Source: an uncultured Clostridia bacterium (lineage in GTDB: Bacteria > Bacillota > Clostridia > Christensenellales > Aristaeellaceae). Taken from it: DNA of 49,424 nt. The stretch covers positions 1 through 49,424 of the forward strand of contig CAKUFI010000012.1 in assembly GCA_934647305.1 (NCBI GenBank), in the 5' to 3' direction. The notes beneath the pieces were generated by a model. The model saw nothing but the letters and a program-made list of their open reading frames with translations, had not been told where the DNA came from and made no database searches. A program made the position numbers and the translations under genes. Below are positions 24,591-33,055 of this stretch, piece after piece. How positions within the stretch are numbered: the first letter of the stretch is position 1; every line of letters starts with the position of its first letter.

Positions 24591-24634
24591 AAAAATGAAA
24601 AAGTATAGATAAACAGATGCAAGGAGTGTCTCCG

Positions 24635-25321
24635 ATGAATGATTTGTGGCAGACCTGCATAGAAACCCTTGGATTCGAACAAAACCCCGCACTGCTGGCC
24701 GCGCTGATTGTACTGGCTGCGCTGATGATCGCGCTGATTGCCGTGACGGTGATGTCCATCCTGCGCACGCGCAGACTGCGCCGGGATATGGACGACCTGC
24801 ACAGCCGCCTGGAGGAGACGGATGAGCACAGCCAGACGGCGTTTCAAATCAGCCGGAGCGAGGTCAAGACCAGCCTGGAGGATTTTAAGGGCGATCTGGT
24901 GCGCGTGATGGGCGATATGGCGCGGCTGCAGAAGGAGCAGTCGGGCGAGATCGATCGCTGCCGCCGGGGCCAGGAGAGCGGCGCGCAGGCACAGGCCGAC
25001 CGCCTGCAGAAGCTGGACGAGCGCCTGAACAGACGGCTGGACGAGAGTGACAGGCGCCTGGAACGCCTGTGCGAGAAGAGCAGCCTGCCCGCCAAAAACG
25101 ACGGCGCGGAGTACCTCGCCCAGGGCCTTCGCCTGGTGACCGAACAGCTCAAGGCCATGTCCGCGCAGCTTGAGTCGCTGGAGCGCGGCCAGGTTCGCGC
25201 CCGCGAGGTGCCCGTGCCGCCCGAGGAGGAGCTGGTCGTGCCCGAAGAGGTGCAGCCCGAGGAGGTGCAGCCCGAGCCGCGCGACGAGCCGCCCCGCTAC
25301 GAAAACACCTCCTGGGACTGA
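24635..25321 (+). CDS. Single-pass membrane protein with coiled coil
   Basis: A 228-residue protein I do not recognise. One N-terminal membrane helix (ALLAALIVLAALMIALIAV, about residues 16-40) is followed by RTRRLRRDMDDL and a long charged coiled coil to about residue 190. A Pro/Glu/Val-rich tail contains a PEEVQ-type repeat. With the basic residues after the helix, the coiled coil should lie in the cytoplasm. It has its own promoter and an AAGGAG site before the ATG at 24635, and is followed after 70 bp by yqfC. The general plan resembles RmuC- or YtxG-like proteins, but nothing specific supports either. Confidence 0.8.
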   Translation: MNDLWQTCIETLGFEQNPALLAALIVLAALMIALIAVTVMSILRTRRLRRDMDDLHSRLEETDEHSQTAFQISRSEVKTSLEDFKGDLVRVMGDMARLQKEQSGEIDRCRRGQESGAQAQADRLQKLDERLNRRLDESDRRLERLCEKSSLPAKNDGAEYLAQGLRLVTEQLKAMSAQLESLERGQVRAREVPVPPEEELVVPEEVQPEEVQPEPRDEPPRYENTSWD

Positions 25322-25391
25322 GCCCCCGCGCCTGCCCGGCCTAACCGCGCTCCCCGGCGCATACCCTGTTTGCTGAAGGGGTGATGCGCCG

Positions 25392-25739
25392 ATGAATCGA
25401 ACCGCTTGCAGGAAACGCGCGCTTAAGCGCCAGAAACAGCTGGAGGCGACGCATGCGCGCCCGGCCGCCCACCCGGTGCTCGCGGGGCTTCACCTGCCTG
25501 AGGACTCGTCGGGCCGCGCGGCGCGGCTGGTGCTCCTGGGTTCCTCGCGCGCGCTGGTGGAGAACTGCCGGGGCGTGGAGGAGATCGGCGAGACGCGCAT
25601 TCGCCTGCGGCTGGGCGAGGGCGTGCTGACGATCGAGGGCGAGAATCTGCGCCTGTCGGACGTTCGCGCGGACGCGGCCTGCGTGTGCGGAAGAGTGCAT
25701 GCGCTGCGCCTGCCGGGTGCGGAGGACGGGCATGACTGA
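25392..25739 (+). CDS. yqfC: Sporulation protein YqfC (YabP family)
   Basis: A 115-residue protein of the YabP/YqfC family. After a basic N-terminus the conserved part reads LVLLGSSRALVENCRGVEEI, then IRLRLGEGVLTIEGENLRL. In Bacillus YqfC is a mother-cell sporulation protein of the sigma-E regulon. The gene overlaps yqfD by 8 nt. AAGGGG precedes the ATG. CATACCCT at 25360-25367 resembles a sigma-E -10, but no clear -35 accompanies it. Confidence 0.88.
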   Translation: MNRTACRKRALKRQKQLEATHARPAAHPVLAGLHLPEDSSGRAARLVLLGSSRALVENCRGVEEIGETRIRLRLGEGVLTIEGENLRLSDVRADAACVCGRVHALRLPGAEDGHD

Positions 25740-27156
25740 CCGCGTGCGCATCGAGGCCGAGGGCCTGTTTCTGGAGCGGTTCGTGGACAGGGCGCTGGAG
25801 GCGGGCGTACGCTTTTCGTTGATCCGACGGCTGGACGAGAGGCATGTGCTGCTTGAGACCGATTCGCCCGGCGCGCGAGAGGTGCTCGCGCTGCTGGAGG
25901 CGTATCACCTGCGCGGGCGCGTCGCGGGCACGGCGGGCTGGCCCAGGCTGCGCGGTCGGCTGAAGGCGAGATGGACGCTCCTGTGCGGCCTGCTGATCTG
26001 CGCGGGGCTGCTGGCGGCGTTTTCAGGCTTCGTCTGGCGCGTCGAGGTCGCGGATCGCTCGGGCGCGCCGGTGAACGCGGAGGTGCTGGACGCGCTTGAG
26101 GACTGGGGCGCTCACCTTCCCATGCGGCGGCGCGACGTGGACACGCAGCTTATTCGCCTGCGCCTTTTGAGCCGCTTTCCCGAGTACAGCTACGCCGGCG
26201 TGCGGGTCAGCGGCGCAACCCTTCGCGTGGAGCTGGTGCGCGCGGACGCGGAGCCCGAGGTCTACGACCTTGCCGCCAGCCGCGACCTGGTGGCGCTGGA
26301 GGGCGGCGTGGTGCTGTCGGTCACGGTGCTCGACGGCGCGGCGGCGGTTCAGCCGGGCGACACGGTGCAGAAGGGCCAGCTGCTCATCCGCGGCGAGGAA
26401 CGCGTCTCGAAGGAGGAAACGCGCGGCGTGCGCGCCCGGGGCGAGGTCATGGCCCGCGTCTGGCGGGAGAGTGAGTGCACCCTGCCCCTGTGGCGGGAGG
26501 AAACCGCCTTCACGGGCCGAGTCAGCCGGGGCAGTACGCTGGCGCTGGGCGGGTATCAGTGGACGCTGACCGGGGCCGAGTCCTTTGAGCACTTCGAGGA
26601 GGAGACCCGCGAGCTTCCGCTGGGCGGCATGTTCGCGCCGCTCAGGCTGATCGATCGCACCCGGCGGGAAACAGTCCTGCGCCGCGCGGCGTGTGATCCG
26701 GCTCAGGTCGAGGCACAGGCCCGCGAGCTTGCGCTTCAGGGCGCGAGGGCGCAGCTGCTCCCCGGCGAGGAAGAGGTCGCCTTTTCCGCTGAGCGCACCG
26801 TCGACGGCGATACGCTCACCGTGCGCGTGCTGCTCGAGGCCCGAGCTCAGATCGCCGGTGGCAGAGGCGAACGGCGGGAACGCCGGGGAGGCGGCCTTTC
26901 TGATCGGGTTGTGTCCGGCCGGCGGCAGCAAGCGGCAGTCGGCAGCGCCGACATGAGTTTTTCGGGCAAGTCCCGAAAAACCGGAGAATTCGGGAACTTC
27001 AATCTATGGTTCCCGAATTCGTCGATCGACCCGGCGGCAGCAAGTGGGTGCAGGCTCAGCCTGCCCGGCGGCAGCAAGTGGATGTCGGCCCTGCCGACCT
27101 GCCTGCCCGGCGGCAGGAAAAACGCAGGCGGGCGCGAAATAATAATAGACAACTGA
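25732..27156 (+). CDS. yqfD: Sporulation protein YqfD with a repeat-derived C-terminal tail
   Basis: A 474-residue protein. Residues 1 to about 380 are YqfD (needed for efficient sporulation in Bacillus): an N-terminal domain with VRIEAEGLFLERFVDRAL, a membrane helix LLCGLLICAGLLAAFSGFVW, and an extracellular part with VQPGDTVQKGQLLIRGEE and GYQWTLTGAESFEHFEEE. Homologues are about 390-400 residues, so the protein should end near residue 385. Instead the frame runs on for about 90 residues through repeat copy R4 (26930-27117) and stops at 27156. The ATG at 25732 overlaps yqfC. The tail (with SGKSRKTGEFGNFNL and PGGSKWMSALPT) is Gly/Ser/Pro-rich and looks like translated repeat. Confidence 0.88.
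   Translation: MTDRVRIEAEGLFLERFVDRALEAGVRFSLIRRLDERHVLLETDSPGAREVLALLEAYHLRGRVAGTAGWPRLRGRLKARWTLLCGLLICAGLLAAFSGFVWRVEVADRSGAPVNAEVLDALEDWGAHLPMRRRDVDTQLIRLRLLSRFPEYSYAGVRVSGATLRVELVRADAEPEVYDLAASRDLVALEGGVVLSVTVLDGAAAVQPGDTVQKGQLLIRGEERVSKEETRGVRARGEVMARVWRESECTLPLWREETAFTGRVSRGSTLALGGYQWTLTGAESFEHFEEETRELPLGGMFAPLRLIDRTRRETVLRRAACDPAQVEAQARELALQGARAQLLPGEEEVAFSAERTVDGDTLTVRVLLEARAQIAGGRGERRERRGGGLSDRVVSGRRQQAAVGSADMSFSGKSRKTGEFGNFNLWFPNSSIDPAAASGCRLSLPGGSKWMSALPTCLPGGRKNAGGREIIIDN
26930..27117 (-). repeat. Modular hairpin repeat, copy R4, inside the 3' end of yqfD
   Basis: The copy is in reverse orientation. In plus coordinates: palindrome GTCGGCAGCGCCGAC (26938-26952); stem 2, GTTTTTCGGG (26957-26966)/CCCGAAAAAC (26972-26981); stem 1, GAATTCGGGAAC (26986-26997)/GTTCCCGAATTC (27009-27020), with loop TTCAATCTATG, the complement of CATAGATTGAA; palindromes GCAGGCTCAGCCTGC (27050-27064) and GTCGGCCCTGCCGAC (27084-27098). 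It is read in frame as the yqfD tail. Confidence 0.85.
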
Positions 27157-27174
27157 CATAATGGAGGGACTTCC

Positions 27175-28173
27175 TTGCAGAACGAGCAATATAGAGAAAT
27201 GATGACCGTGGGCAATGTGGATCAGCTGATGGCGCTGTTCGGGCCGCACGACGAAAACGTGGATCTGGTGCGGCGCGAGACTGGCGCGGAGATCTTCGCC
27301 CACGGCGACGAAATCACCCTTTCGGGCGAGGAGGAAGCGGTTCGCCTGGCGCACCTGGTGCTGGACAAGCTGCTCGCGATCCTGGCGCAGGGGGAGGGCA
27401 TCGACCGCTCCCGCATCCGCTACGCCATCGACCTGGCGCGCGAGGGCAACGCCGACCGCATTGAGGAGATCATGCAGGGCGTGATCGCCATCACCTACCG
27501 CGGCCGTCAGATCAAGTGCAAGACCCTGGGTCAACAGAAGTACATCGACGCGATCAAGAAGAACACCTGCGTCTTCGCGGTCGGCCCGGCCGGCACCGGC
27601 AAGACCTACCTGGCCATCGCCATGGCGGTCGTGGCGCTCAAGAACAAGGACATCGAGCGCATCATACTGACCCGCCCTGCGGTCGAGGCGGGCGAAAAGC
27701 TGGGCTTTCTGCCGGGCGACCTGCAGCAGAAGGTCGACCCGTACCTTAGGCCGCTGTACGACGCGCTCAACGACATGATGGGCCCCGAGGGCTATCAGCG
27801 CCTGATGGAGCGGGGCGCGCTCGAGGTGGCGCCGCTTGCCTACATGCGCGGCCGCACGCTCAACGATGCGTTCATCATACTCGACGAGGCGCAGAACACC
27901 ACCTCCGAGCAGATGAAGATGTTCCTGACCCGCATGGGCATGGGCTCCAAGATGATCATCACCGGCGACATCACCCAGATCGACCTGCCCGCCGGCAAGA
28001 AGAGCGGCCTGGTGGAGGCGCTCGAGGTGCTGCGCGGCGTGCCGGATATCGGCATGGCCACCCTGACCCACAAGGACGTGGTGCGCCACGAGCTGGTGCA
28101 GGCCATCGTCAAGGCTTATGAAAAGCACGACAACGCGCGAAACGCGGACAGAAGACGCCCCATCGGAGGCTGA
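27175..28173 (+). CDS. PhoH-like ATPase
   Basis: A 332-residue P-loop ATPase of the PhoH family, linked in bacteria to RNA metabolism and usually encoded beside ybeY. Walker A is GPAGTGKTYLAIAMAV. The helicase-like motifs ILTRPAVEAGEKLGFLPGDL, IILDEAQNTTSEQMKMFLTRMG and ITGDITQIDLP follow. The TTG at 27175 has GGAGGG 7 nt upstream. It begins 18 bp after yqfD and ends 6 bp before pgpH, in the order yqfC-yqfD-phoH-pgpH-ybeY typical of Firmicutes. Exact substrate unknown. Confidence 0.95.
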   Translation: MQNEQYREMMTVGNVDQLMALFGPHDENVDLVRRETGAEIFAHGDEITLSGEEEAVRLAHLVLDKLLAILAQGEGIDRSRIRYAIDLAREGNADRIEEIMQGVIAITYRGRQIKCKTLGQQKYIDAIKKNTCVFAVGPAGTGKTYLAIAMAVVALKNKDIERIILTRPAVEAGEKLGFLPGDLQQKVDPYLRPLYDALNDMMGPEGYQRLMERGALEVAPLAYMRGRTLNDAFIILDEAQNTTSEQMKMFLTRMGMGSKMIITGDITQIDLPAGKKSGLVEALEVLRGVPDIGMATLTHKDVVRHELVQAIVKAYEKHDNARNADRRRPIGG

Positions 28174-28179
28174 TGAAAC

Positions 28180-30405
28180 ATGGACAGGAAGAAGACGAAG
28201 GCGAAGATCGGGCCGCGCCTGGCCGCCGTGCTGATCGGCCTGATGACCTATGTGCTCCTGTTTGGGCTGCTGATCGCGGCCGCAAGGCCTGAGCAGTATG
28301 ACCTGAGGGTGGGCCAGGTCTCGCCCCTCACCATCACGGCCACCAAGGACGTGGAGGACACCGTGACCACCCAGCAGCTCGTCGACGCGGCGGTGGCGGC
28401 GGTGCAGCCCAACTATATCTCCGACACCACCGTCATGCCCAAGGTGCTGGAGAACCTCGAAAACGCGTTCGCCGCGATGGAGGCCATTCGCGCGCTGCAG
28501 ACCGAAAACGGCGCGCTGACCGACGCGCAGGTGACCCAGGCGCTGGTGTCGCTGGCCCCGGTGCAGACCGACCGCGCGACCGTCGAGCGCATCTACAACA
28601 TGACCGACGACGAGTTCACCGCCTTCAAGGATGAGCTCACCGCGCTCTTTTCCGGCGTGATGAGCAGCAACCTGGCCGAGGGTCAGGAGGAGGAGGCCGT
28701 CTCCAAGCTGGCGCGCGATTTGTCCAACGCGGGCCTGAGCGAGCAGGACGTGGAAATCGCCCGCCTGCTGGCCGCAGCCTACATCGAGCCCAACATGTTC
28801 CTCGACGAGGAGGTCACCGAGGCCAACCGCCAGAAGGCCGCCGAGTCGATCGAGCCGGTGGTCTACATCAAGGGCCGCAACATCGTCAAGTCAGGCGAGA
28901 TCGTCACCCGGGCGCAGATCGCCATGCTGGATAGCCTGGGCCTTCTGAAGGACAAGTCCATCGACGTGATGATGTACCTGGGCATCGCGCTGCTGCTGCT
29001 GGTGCTGATGGCGTCTGTGGCGGTGTACCTGCGCCTGTTCTACAAAAACGTGCTTTCCGACCCGCACACGCTGACGCTGCTGTGCACGATCTACGTGCTC
29101 ACCGCCTGCATCTGCCTGCTGTGCCAGAAGATCAACGCCTACCTCATGCCCGTGTGCCTGGGTGTGATGCTGACGGCGCTGCTGGTCGACTTCAGGCTGT
29201 CGATGGTGGTCAATATGTCGCTGGCGCTTCTGACCAGTCAACTGGCCGCCGGCTCCAGCAACATCTTCACCGCCGCGATGTTCGCCGTGCTGATGACCAG
29301 CCTGGTCTCCGGCTCGCTCAGTCTGCTCGTGCTGCACAAAAAGCAGCAGCGCCTGGCCGTGCTGCTGGCCGGCCTGATCGCGGGCCTGGGCAACGTGGTC
29401 ACCACCTTCGCCTGCGGCCTGATCAACAGCGCGGACATCCGCCTGGTCGCCAATTACGCCCTCTGGTCGGGCCTGAGCGGCGTGCTGGCGTCGATCCTGT
29501 GCATCGGGCTTCAGCCGGCGCTGGAATGGGTGTTCAACCTGGTCACCTCGGCCAAGCTGCTCGAGCTGAGCAACCCCAATCATCCGCTGATCCGCCGGCT
29601 GATCCTGGAGGCCTCCGGCACCTATCACCACTCGATCATCGTGGCCAACCTGGCCGAGGCGGCCGCCGACAGCATCGGCGCCAACGGCCTGCTCGCCCGC
29701 GTGGGCGCGTATTACCACGACGTGGGCAAGCTCAAGCGCCCGCTCTATTTCAAGGAAAATCAGATGGGCGACAACCCGCACGACCGCACCGATCCGCTGG
29801 TCTCCACCGCCATACTGACTGCGCACCCGCGCGACGGCGTAGCCCTGGCGCAGAAGGAGCGCATGCCGCAGGCCATACTCGACATCATCGAGCAGCACCA
29901 CGGCGACACGCCGGTCATCTACTTCTACGACCGCGCGCGCAAGCTCTACGGCGACGAAAACACCAACATCGAGGACTTCCGCTACGCAGGCCCTAAGCCC
30001 CAGACCGCCGAGGCCGCCATCGTCATGCTGGCCGACACGGTGGAGGCCGCCGCCCGCTCCATGCAGGAGCCCACGACCGAAAAGATGAACGCCCTGATTC
30101 ACAAGCTGGTGCGCGCCAAGATGGACGACGGCCAGCTGGACGAGTGCCCGCTGACCATGCGCGACCTGGAAAAGATCTGCCAGGCGTTTATGACCGTGCT
30201 CAACGGCGCCTTCCACGAGCGGGTGGAGTATCCCAACGTCAGCGTGACGCGCATTCCCACCCTGCCCGAGGTCGTGACCGTGCCCAGGGAGGAGCCAGCT
30301 CCGGCTGCCCAGCCCGCCGAGCCTGCAAAGCCTGCCCAGTCTCAGCCCGCCGCTCAGGCCGCGCAGCCCGAAGCGAAGCCCGCCGAACCGAAGGAGGAAA
30401 AATAA
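28180..30405 (+). CDS. pgpH: 7TM-HD cyclic-di-AMP phosphodiesterase (PgpH family)
   Basis: A 741-residue 7TMR-HD family protein. It has an N-terminal membrane helix (AAVLIGLMTYVLLFGLLIAA), an extracellular domain to about residue 265, a block of about seven membrane helices (about 268-450) and a cytoplasmic HD domain. The HD metal ligands are in GTYHHSIIVANLAEAA (about 480) and YYHDVGKLKRP (about 511), with IIEQHHGDTPVIYFY later. PgpH of Listeria cleaves the second messenger cyclic-di-AMP. The tail is Pro/Ala-rich. ybeY starts immediately after the stop. Assignment to family is strong; activity inferred. Confidence 0.93.
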   Translation: MDRKKTKAKIGPRLAAVLIGLMTYVLLFGLLIAAARPEQYDLRVGQVSPLTITATKDVEDTVTTQQLVDAAVAAVQPNYISDTTVMPKVLENLENAFAAMEAIRALQTENGALTDAQVTQALVSLAPVQTDRATVERIYNMTDDEFTAFKDELTALFSGVMSSNLAEGQEEEAVSKLARDLSNAGLSEQDVEIARLLAAAYIEPNMFLDEEVTEANRQKAAESIEPVVYIKGRNIVKSGEIVTRAQIAMLDSLGLLKDKSIDVMMYLGIALLLLVLMASVAVYLRLFYKNVLSDPHTLTLLCTIYVLTACICLLCQKINAYLMPVCLGVMLTALLVDFRLSMVVNMSLALLTSQLAAGSSNIFTAAMFAVLMTSLVSGSLSLLVLHKKQQRLAVLLAGLIAGLGNVVTTFACGLINSADIRLVANYALWSGLSGVLASILCIGLQPALEWVFNLVTSAKLLELSNPNHPLIRRLILEASGTYHHSIIVANLAEAAADSIGANGLLARVGAYYHDVGKLKRPLYFKENQMGDNPHDRTDPLVSTAILTAHPRDGVALAQKERMPQAILDIIEQHHGDTPVIYFYDRARKLYGDENTNIEDFRYAGPKPQTAEAAIVMLADTVEAAARSMQEPTTEKMNALIHKLVRAKMDDGQLDECPLTMRDLEKICQAFMTVLNGAFHERVEYPNVSVTRIPTLPEVVTVPREEPAPAAQPAEPAKPAQSQPAAQAAQPEAKPAEPKEEK

Positions 30406-31290
30406 ATGCTGGAATTCGACCTTCAGATATCGGACGTGCCCGAGGGCGCGCAGGAGCTGCTCGAGCGGGTGGCGCAGACCGCCTGCAAAAACGAGGGGAT
30501 TGAGCGCTGCGGCGCGTGCCTGCACCTGGTCAATAACGAGCAGATTCACGCCCTGAACCGCGAAACCCGCGGTGTGGACCGCCCCACCGACGTGCTCAGC
30601 TACCCGACGGTCAACTATCCCGCCGGCACCACCGCGAAGGACAACAAAAAGCGCCTGCTGCGGGAAAAAGACCCGGAGACCGGGCTGTGCTTCCTGGGCG
30701 ATATTTTCCTGTCCGTCGAGCGCGCCCGGGAGCAGGCCGACGAGTACGGCCACTCGCTCTCCCGCGAAATGGGCTACCTGACCGCCCACGCCATGCTGCA
30801 CCTGATGGGCTACGACCACATGGAGGAGGGCGAGCGCGCCGTGATGCGCGAGAAGGAGGAGGCCGTGATGCGCGAAATCGGCCTGACCCGAGAAGCACTG
30901 CCCACCGACCGCGAGCTGCTGGAAAAGGCGTGCGATATGCTCGAGTTTTCCTACGCACCCTATTCGAAGTTCCGCGTCGGCGCCTGCCTGCTGTGCGAGG
31001 ACGGGCGGCTGTTCACCGGCTGCAACGTCGAAAACGCCTCCTACGGCGCAACCATCTGCGCCGAGCGCACCGCGGTGTCCAAGGCAGTTTCCGAGGGCGC
31101 GCGCCGCTTTATCGCCATCGCCATCGCGGGCGACGAGGGCTTCCCCTGGCCGTGCGGAATCTGCCGCCAGGTCTTAAACGAGTTCGCGCCCGACATCCGC
31201 GTGATCTGCGGCAGCCGTGCAGGCGGCATGCAGGTCACCACCCTGCGCGAGCTGCTGCCCCACGGCTTCGGCCCGGCAGACTTACAGTAG
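30406..31290 (+). CDS. ybeY-cdd: Fusion of YbeY endoribonuclease and cytidine deaminase
   Basis: A 294-residue two-domain protein. Residues 1 to about 160 are YbeY, which matures 16S rRNA and takes part in ribosome quality control, with the zinc motif HAMLHLMGYDH (His128, His132, His138) and RPTDVLSYP. Residues about 166-294 are cytidine deaminase, with YAPYSKFRVGA, the zinc/proton-transfer motif CAER (Cys218, Glu220) and PCGICRQ (Cys250, Cys253). Both domains look complete and the junction (LPTDRELLEKACDMLEFSYA) has no gap or frameshift. In most Firmicutes ybeY, dgkA and cdd are separate genes in this order. dgkA is missing here, so its loss may have joined the two. Confidence 0.93.
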   Translation: MLEFDLQISDVPEGAQELLERVAQTACKNEGIERCGACLHLVNNEQIHALNRETRGVDRPTDVLSYPTVNYPAGTTAKDNKKRLLREKDPETGLCFLGDIFLSVERAREQADEYGHSLSREMGYLTAHAMLHLMGYDHMEEGERAVMREKEEAVMREIGLTREALPTDRELLEKACDMLEFSYAPYSKFRVGACLLCEDGRLFTGCNVENASYGATICAERTAVSKAVSEGARRFIAIAIAGDEGFPWPCGICRQVLNEFAPDIRVICGSRAGGMQVTTLRELLPHGFGPADLQ

Positions 31291-31367
31291 GAACGTTGGG
31301 GCGGCCGCTTTTCTGAGAAAAGCGCCTCCCCAAACCCTTCCCGAAAAGCACCTGCTGCCGCCGAATA
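31291..31367 (+). repeat. Hairpin after ybeY-cdd (repeat module D', partial copy)
   Basis: TTGGGG (31296-31301) plus GG and CGCTTTTC pair with GAAAAGCG, CC and CCCCAA (31328-31333), with one bulge and one mismatch, around a TGA loop. It begins at the stop codon with GAACGTT, as does the copy after recO. Downstream CACCTGCTGCCGCCGAATA matches the joint sequence of other copies. It lacks a T-tract but could attenuate or protect the transcript before era. Confidence 0.65.
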
Positions 31368-31433
31368 AAAAGTCGATATTCAGAATCCATCAGGGCGATG
31401 CGCCCTGCGATACCAGAGAGGAGCATATCTACC

Positions 31434-32324
31434 TTGGATAACAAGAAATTCCGTTCGGGCTTTGTGGCCATCCTGGGCCGGCCGAACGTGGGCAAGTCGA
31501 GCATCATGAACCGCTTCGTGGGCGAGAAGGTCGCCATCGTCTCCAACAAGCCGCAGACCACCCGCAACAAGATGCTGGGCGTGGTGACGCATGACGACTG
31601 GCAGATCGTGTTCGTGGACACGCCCGGCCTGCACAAGCCGCGCACCAAGCTGGGCGAGTACATGATGAAGAAGGCGGACGAGGCGCGCGAGGGCGTGGAC
31701 GCGGTGCTGTGCGTGGTGGACGCGCAGTACATCGGGCCGGGCGACCTGGCGGTGATGCAGGACGTGGCGCACATGAGCTGCCCGAAGATTCTGGCGGTGA
31801 ACAAGTCCGACCTCGTGCCGGCCGAGAAGCTCATGCCCGAGCTGGCAAAGCTCAACGACCTGGGCTTTGACCACATCGTGACCGTTTCGGCGATCAAGGG
31901 CGACAACATGGACGACCTGCTGCGCCTGCTTTCCGATCAGATGCCCGAGGGGCCGAAGTACTTCCCGGACGACATGATCACCGACCAGCCCGAGCGGCTG
32001 ATGTGCGGCGAGATCATCCGCGAGAAGGCGCTGCTCAACCTGCGCGAGGAGATCCCGCACGGCATCGGCGTGGAGATGATGGCGATCAACAAGCTGTCCG
32101 ACAACCTGACCGAGATTCACGCCAACATCTACTGCGAGCGCGCCTCCCACAAGGCGATCATCATCGGCAAGCAGGGCGCGATGCTGCGCACGATCGGTTC
32201 TCAGGCCCGCGCCGACATCGAGAAGCTGATGGGCACCAAGGTGCTGCTCAAGCTGTGGGTCAAGGTGCGCGAGGACTGGCGCAACCGCGAGAGCGACCTG
32301 CGCGCCACCGGCTACGAGGAATAA
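31434..32324 (+). CDS. era: GTPase Era
   Basis: A 296-residue GTPase that binds 16S rRNA and assists 30S assembly. G1 is GRPNVGKSSI, G2 lies in KPQTTRNKMLG, G3 is DTPGLHKP, G4 is NKSD. The C-terminal KH domain shows ERASHKAIIIGKQGAMLRTI and LMGTKVLLKLWVKV. I chose the TTG at 31434 (DNKKFRSGFVAILG) because GAGAGGAG lies 10 nt upstream; the ATG at 31398 would add 12 unlikely residues. recO follows 3 bp downstream. Era works in the same ribosome pathway as YbeY. Confidence 0.95.
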   Translation: MDNKKFRSGFVAILGRPNVGKSSIMNRFVGEKVAIVSNKPQTTRNKMLGVVTHDDWQIVFVDTPGLHKPRTKLGEYMMKKADEAREGVDAVLCVVDAQYIGPGDLAVMQDVAHMSCPKILAVNKSDLVPAEKLMPELAKLNDLGFDHIVTVSAIKGDNMDDLLRLLSDQMPEGPKYFPDDMITDQPERLMCGEIIREKALLNLREEIPHGIGVEMMAINKLSDNLTEIHANIYCERASHKAIIIGKQGAMLRTIGSQARADIEKLMGTKVLLKLWVKVREDWRNRESDLRATGYEE

Positions 32325-32327
32325 CCC

Positions 32328-33053
32328 ATGGGCGCGCATCTGACGGGCGACGCGATCGTGCTGCGCCGGGCGGAGTACGGCGACTACGACCGCATGCTCA
32401 CGCTGTTTTCCCCGACGCACGGCCGCATCGACGCGATTGCGCGCGGCTGCCGCAGGACGAAGTCGCCGCTTCTGGCCGCCACCGAGCTGATGGCCTATGG
32501 CGAGTATGAGCTGAGCGAGCACGGCGGGCGATGGAGCGTCACCCGCTGCACGGTGCGCGAAAACTTTCAGGAAATTCGATACGACCTCGACCGCCTGACC
32601 CACGCGGGCTACTGCCTGTCGCTCTGTGACGCGGCCGCGCTGCCCGGCGAGCCGAATCAGGCGGTTTTCGTGCTGCTGTACAAGGCGCTGGCGCACCTGA
32701 GCTATACCCAGCTGCCTCCCGCGCTGCTCTCAAGCGCCTTTGAAATGCGCTATATGCCCCTGATGGGCTACCTGCCCGTCATGGACAGGTGCGTGCTCTG
32801 CGGCGCGCCCATCGACGACGACTGCCGGTTCGATGCGGACAGGGGCGGTGCGGTCTGCCTTGCCTGCAAATCCTCCGCGCCAAGGCTCTCAAACGGCGCT
32901 CGCCGCATCATCCTGCGCGCCGCCCAGACCGACTACAACCTGGTCTCCAAGCTGGACGGCCACCCCGACTGGCCCGAGGCTGCCCGCCGCTATCGCCCGT
33001 TCGTGCTCTCCCGCATCGACCGCCGCATCCACATCGAACCGGAGCTGCCGTAA
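32328..33053 (+). CDS. recO: DNA repair protein RecO
   Basis: A 241-residue recombination mediator that loads RecA on SSB-coated DNA with RecR. It has the N-terminal OB fold (DAIVLRRAEYGDYDRMLTLFSP, then HGRIDAIARGCRR). The helical domain carries the zinc-binding Cys pairs CVLCGAP and CLAC. The length is normal. It is the last gene of the yqfC-recO run. A hairpin (33062-33097) begins just after the stop codon. Confidence 0.94.
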   Translation: MGAHLTGDAIVLRRAEYGDYDRMLTLFSPTHGRIDAIARGCRRTKSPLLAATELMAYGEYELSEHGGRWSVTRCTVRENFQEIRYDLDRLTHAGYCLSLCDAAALPGEPNQAVFVLLYKALAHLSYTQLPPALLSSAFEMRYMPLMGYLPVMDRCVLCGAPIDDDCRFDADRGGAVCLACKSSAPRLSNGARRIILRAAQTDYNLVSKLDGHPDWPEAARRYRPFVLSRIDRRIHIEPELP

Positions 33054-33055
33054 AG

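Noticed and set aside
28891..30819. 642-codon open frame opposite pgpH
   Set aside because: Shadow frame; it spans the pgpH-ybeY boundary and lacks a ribosome binding site and motifs.
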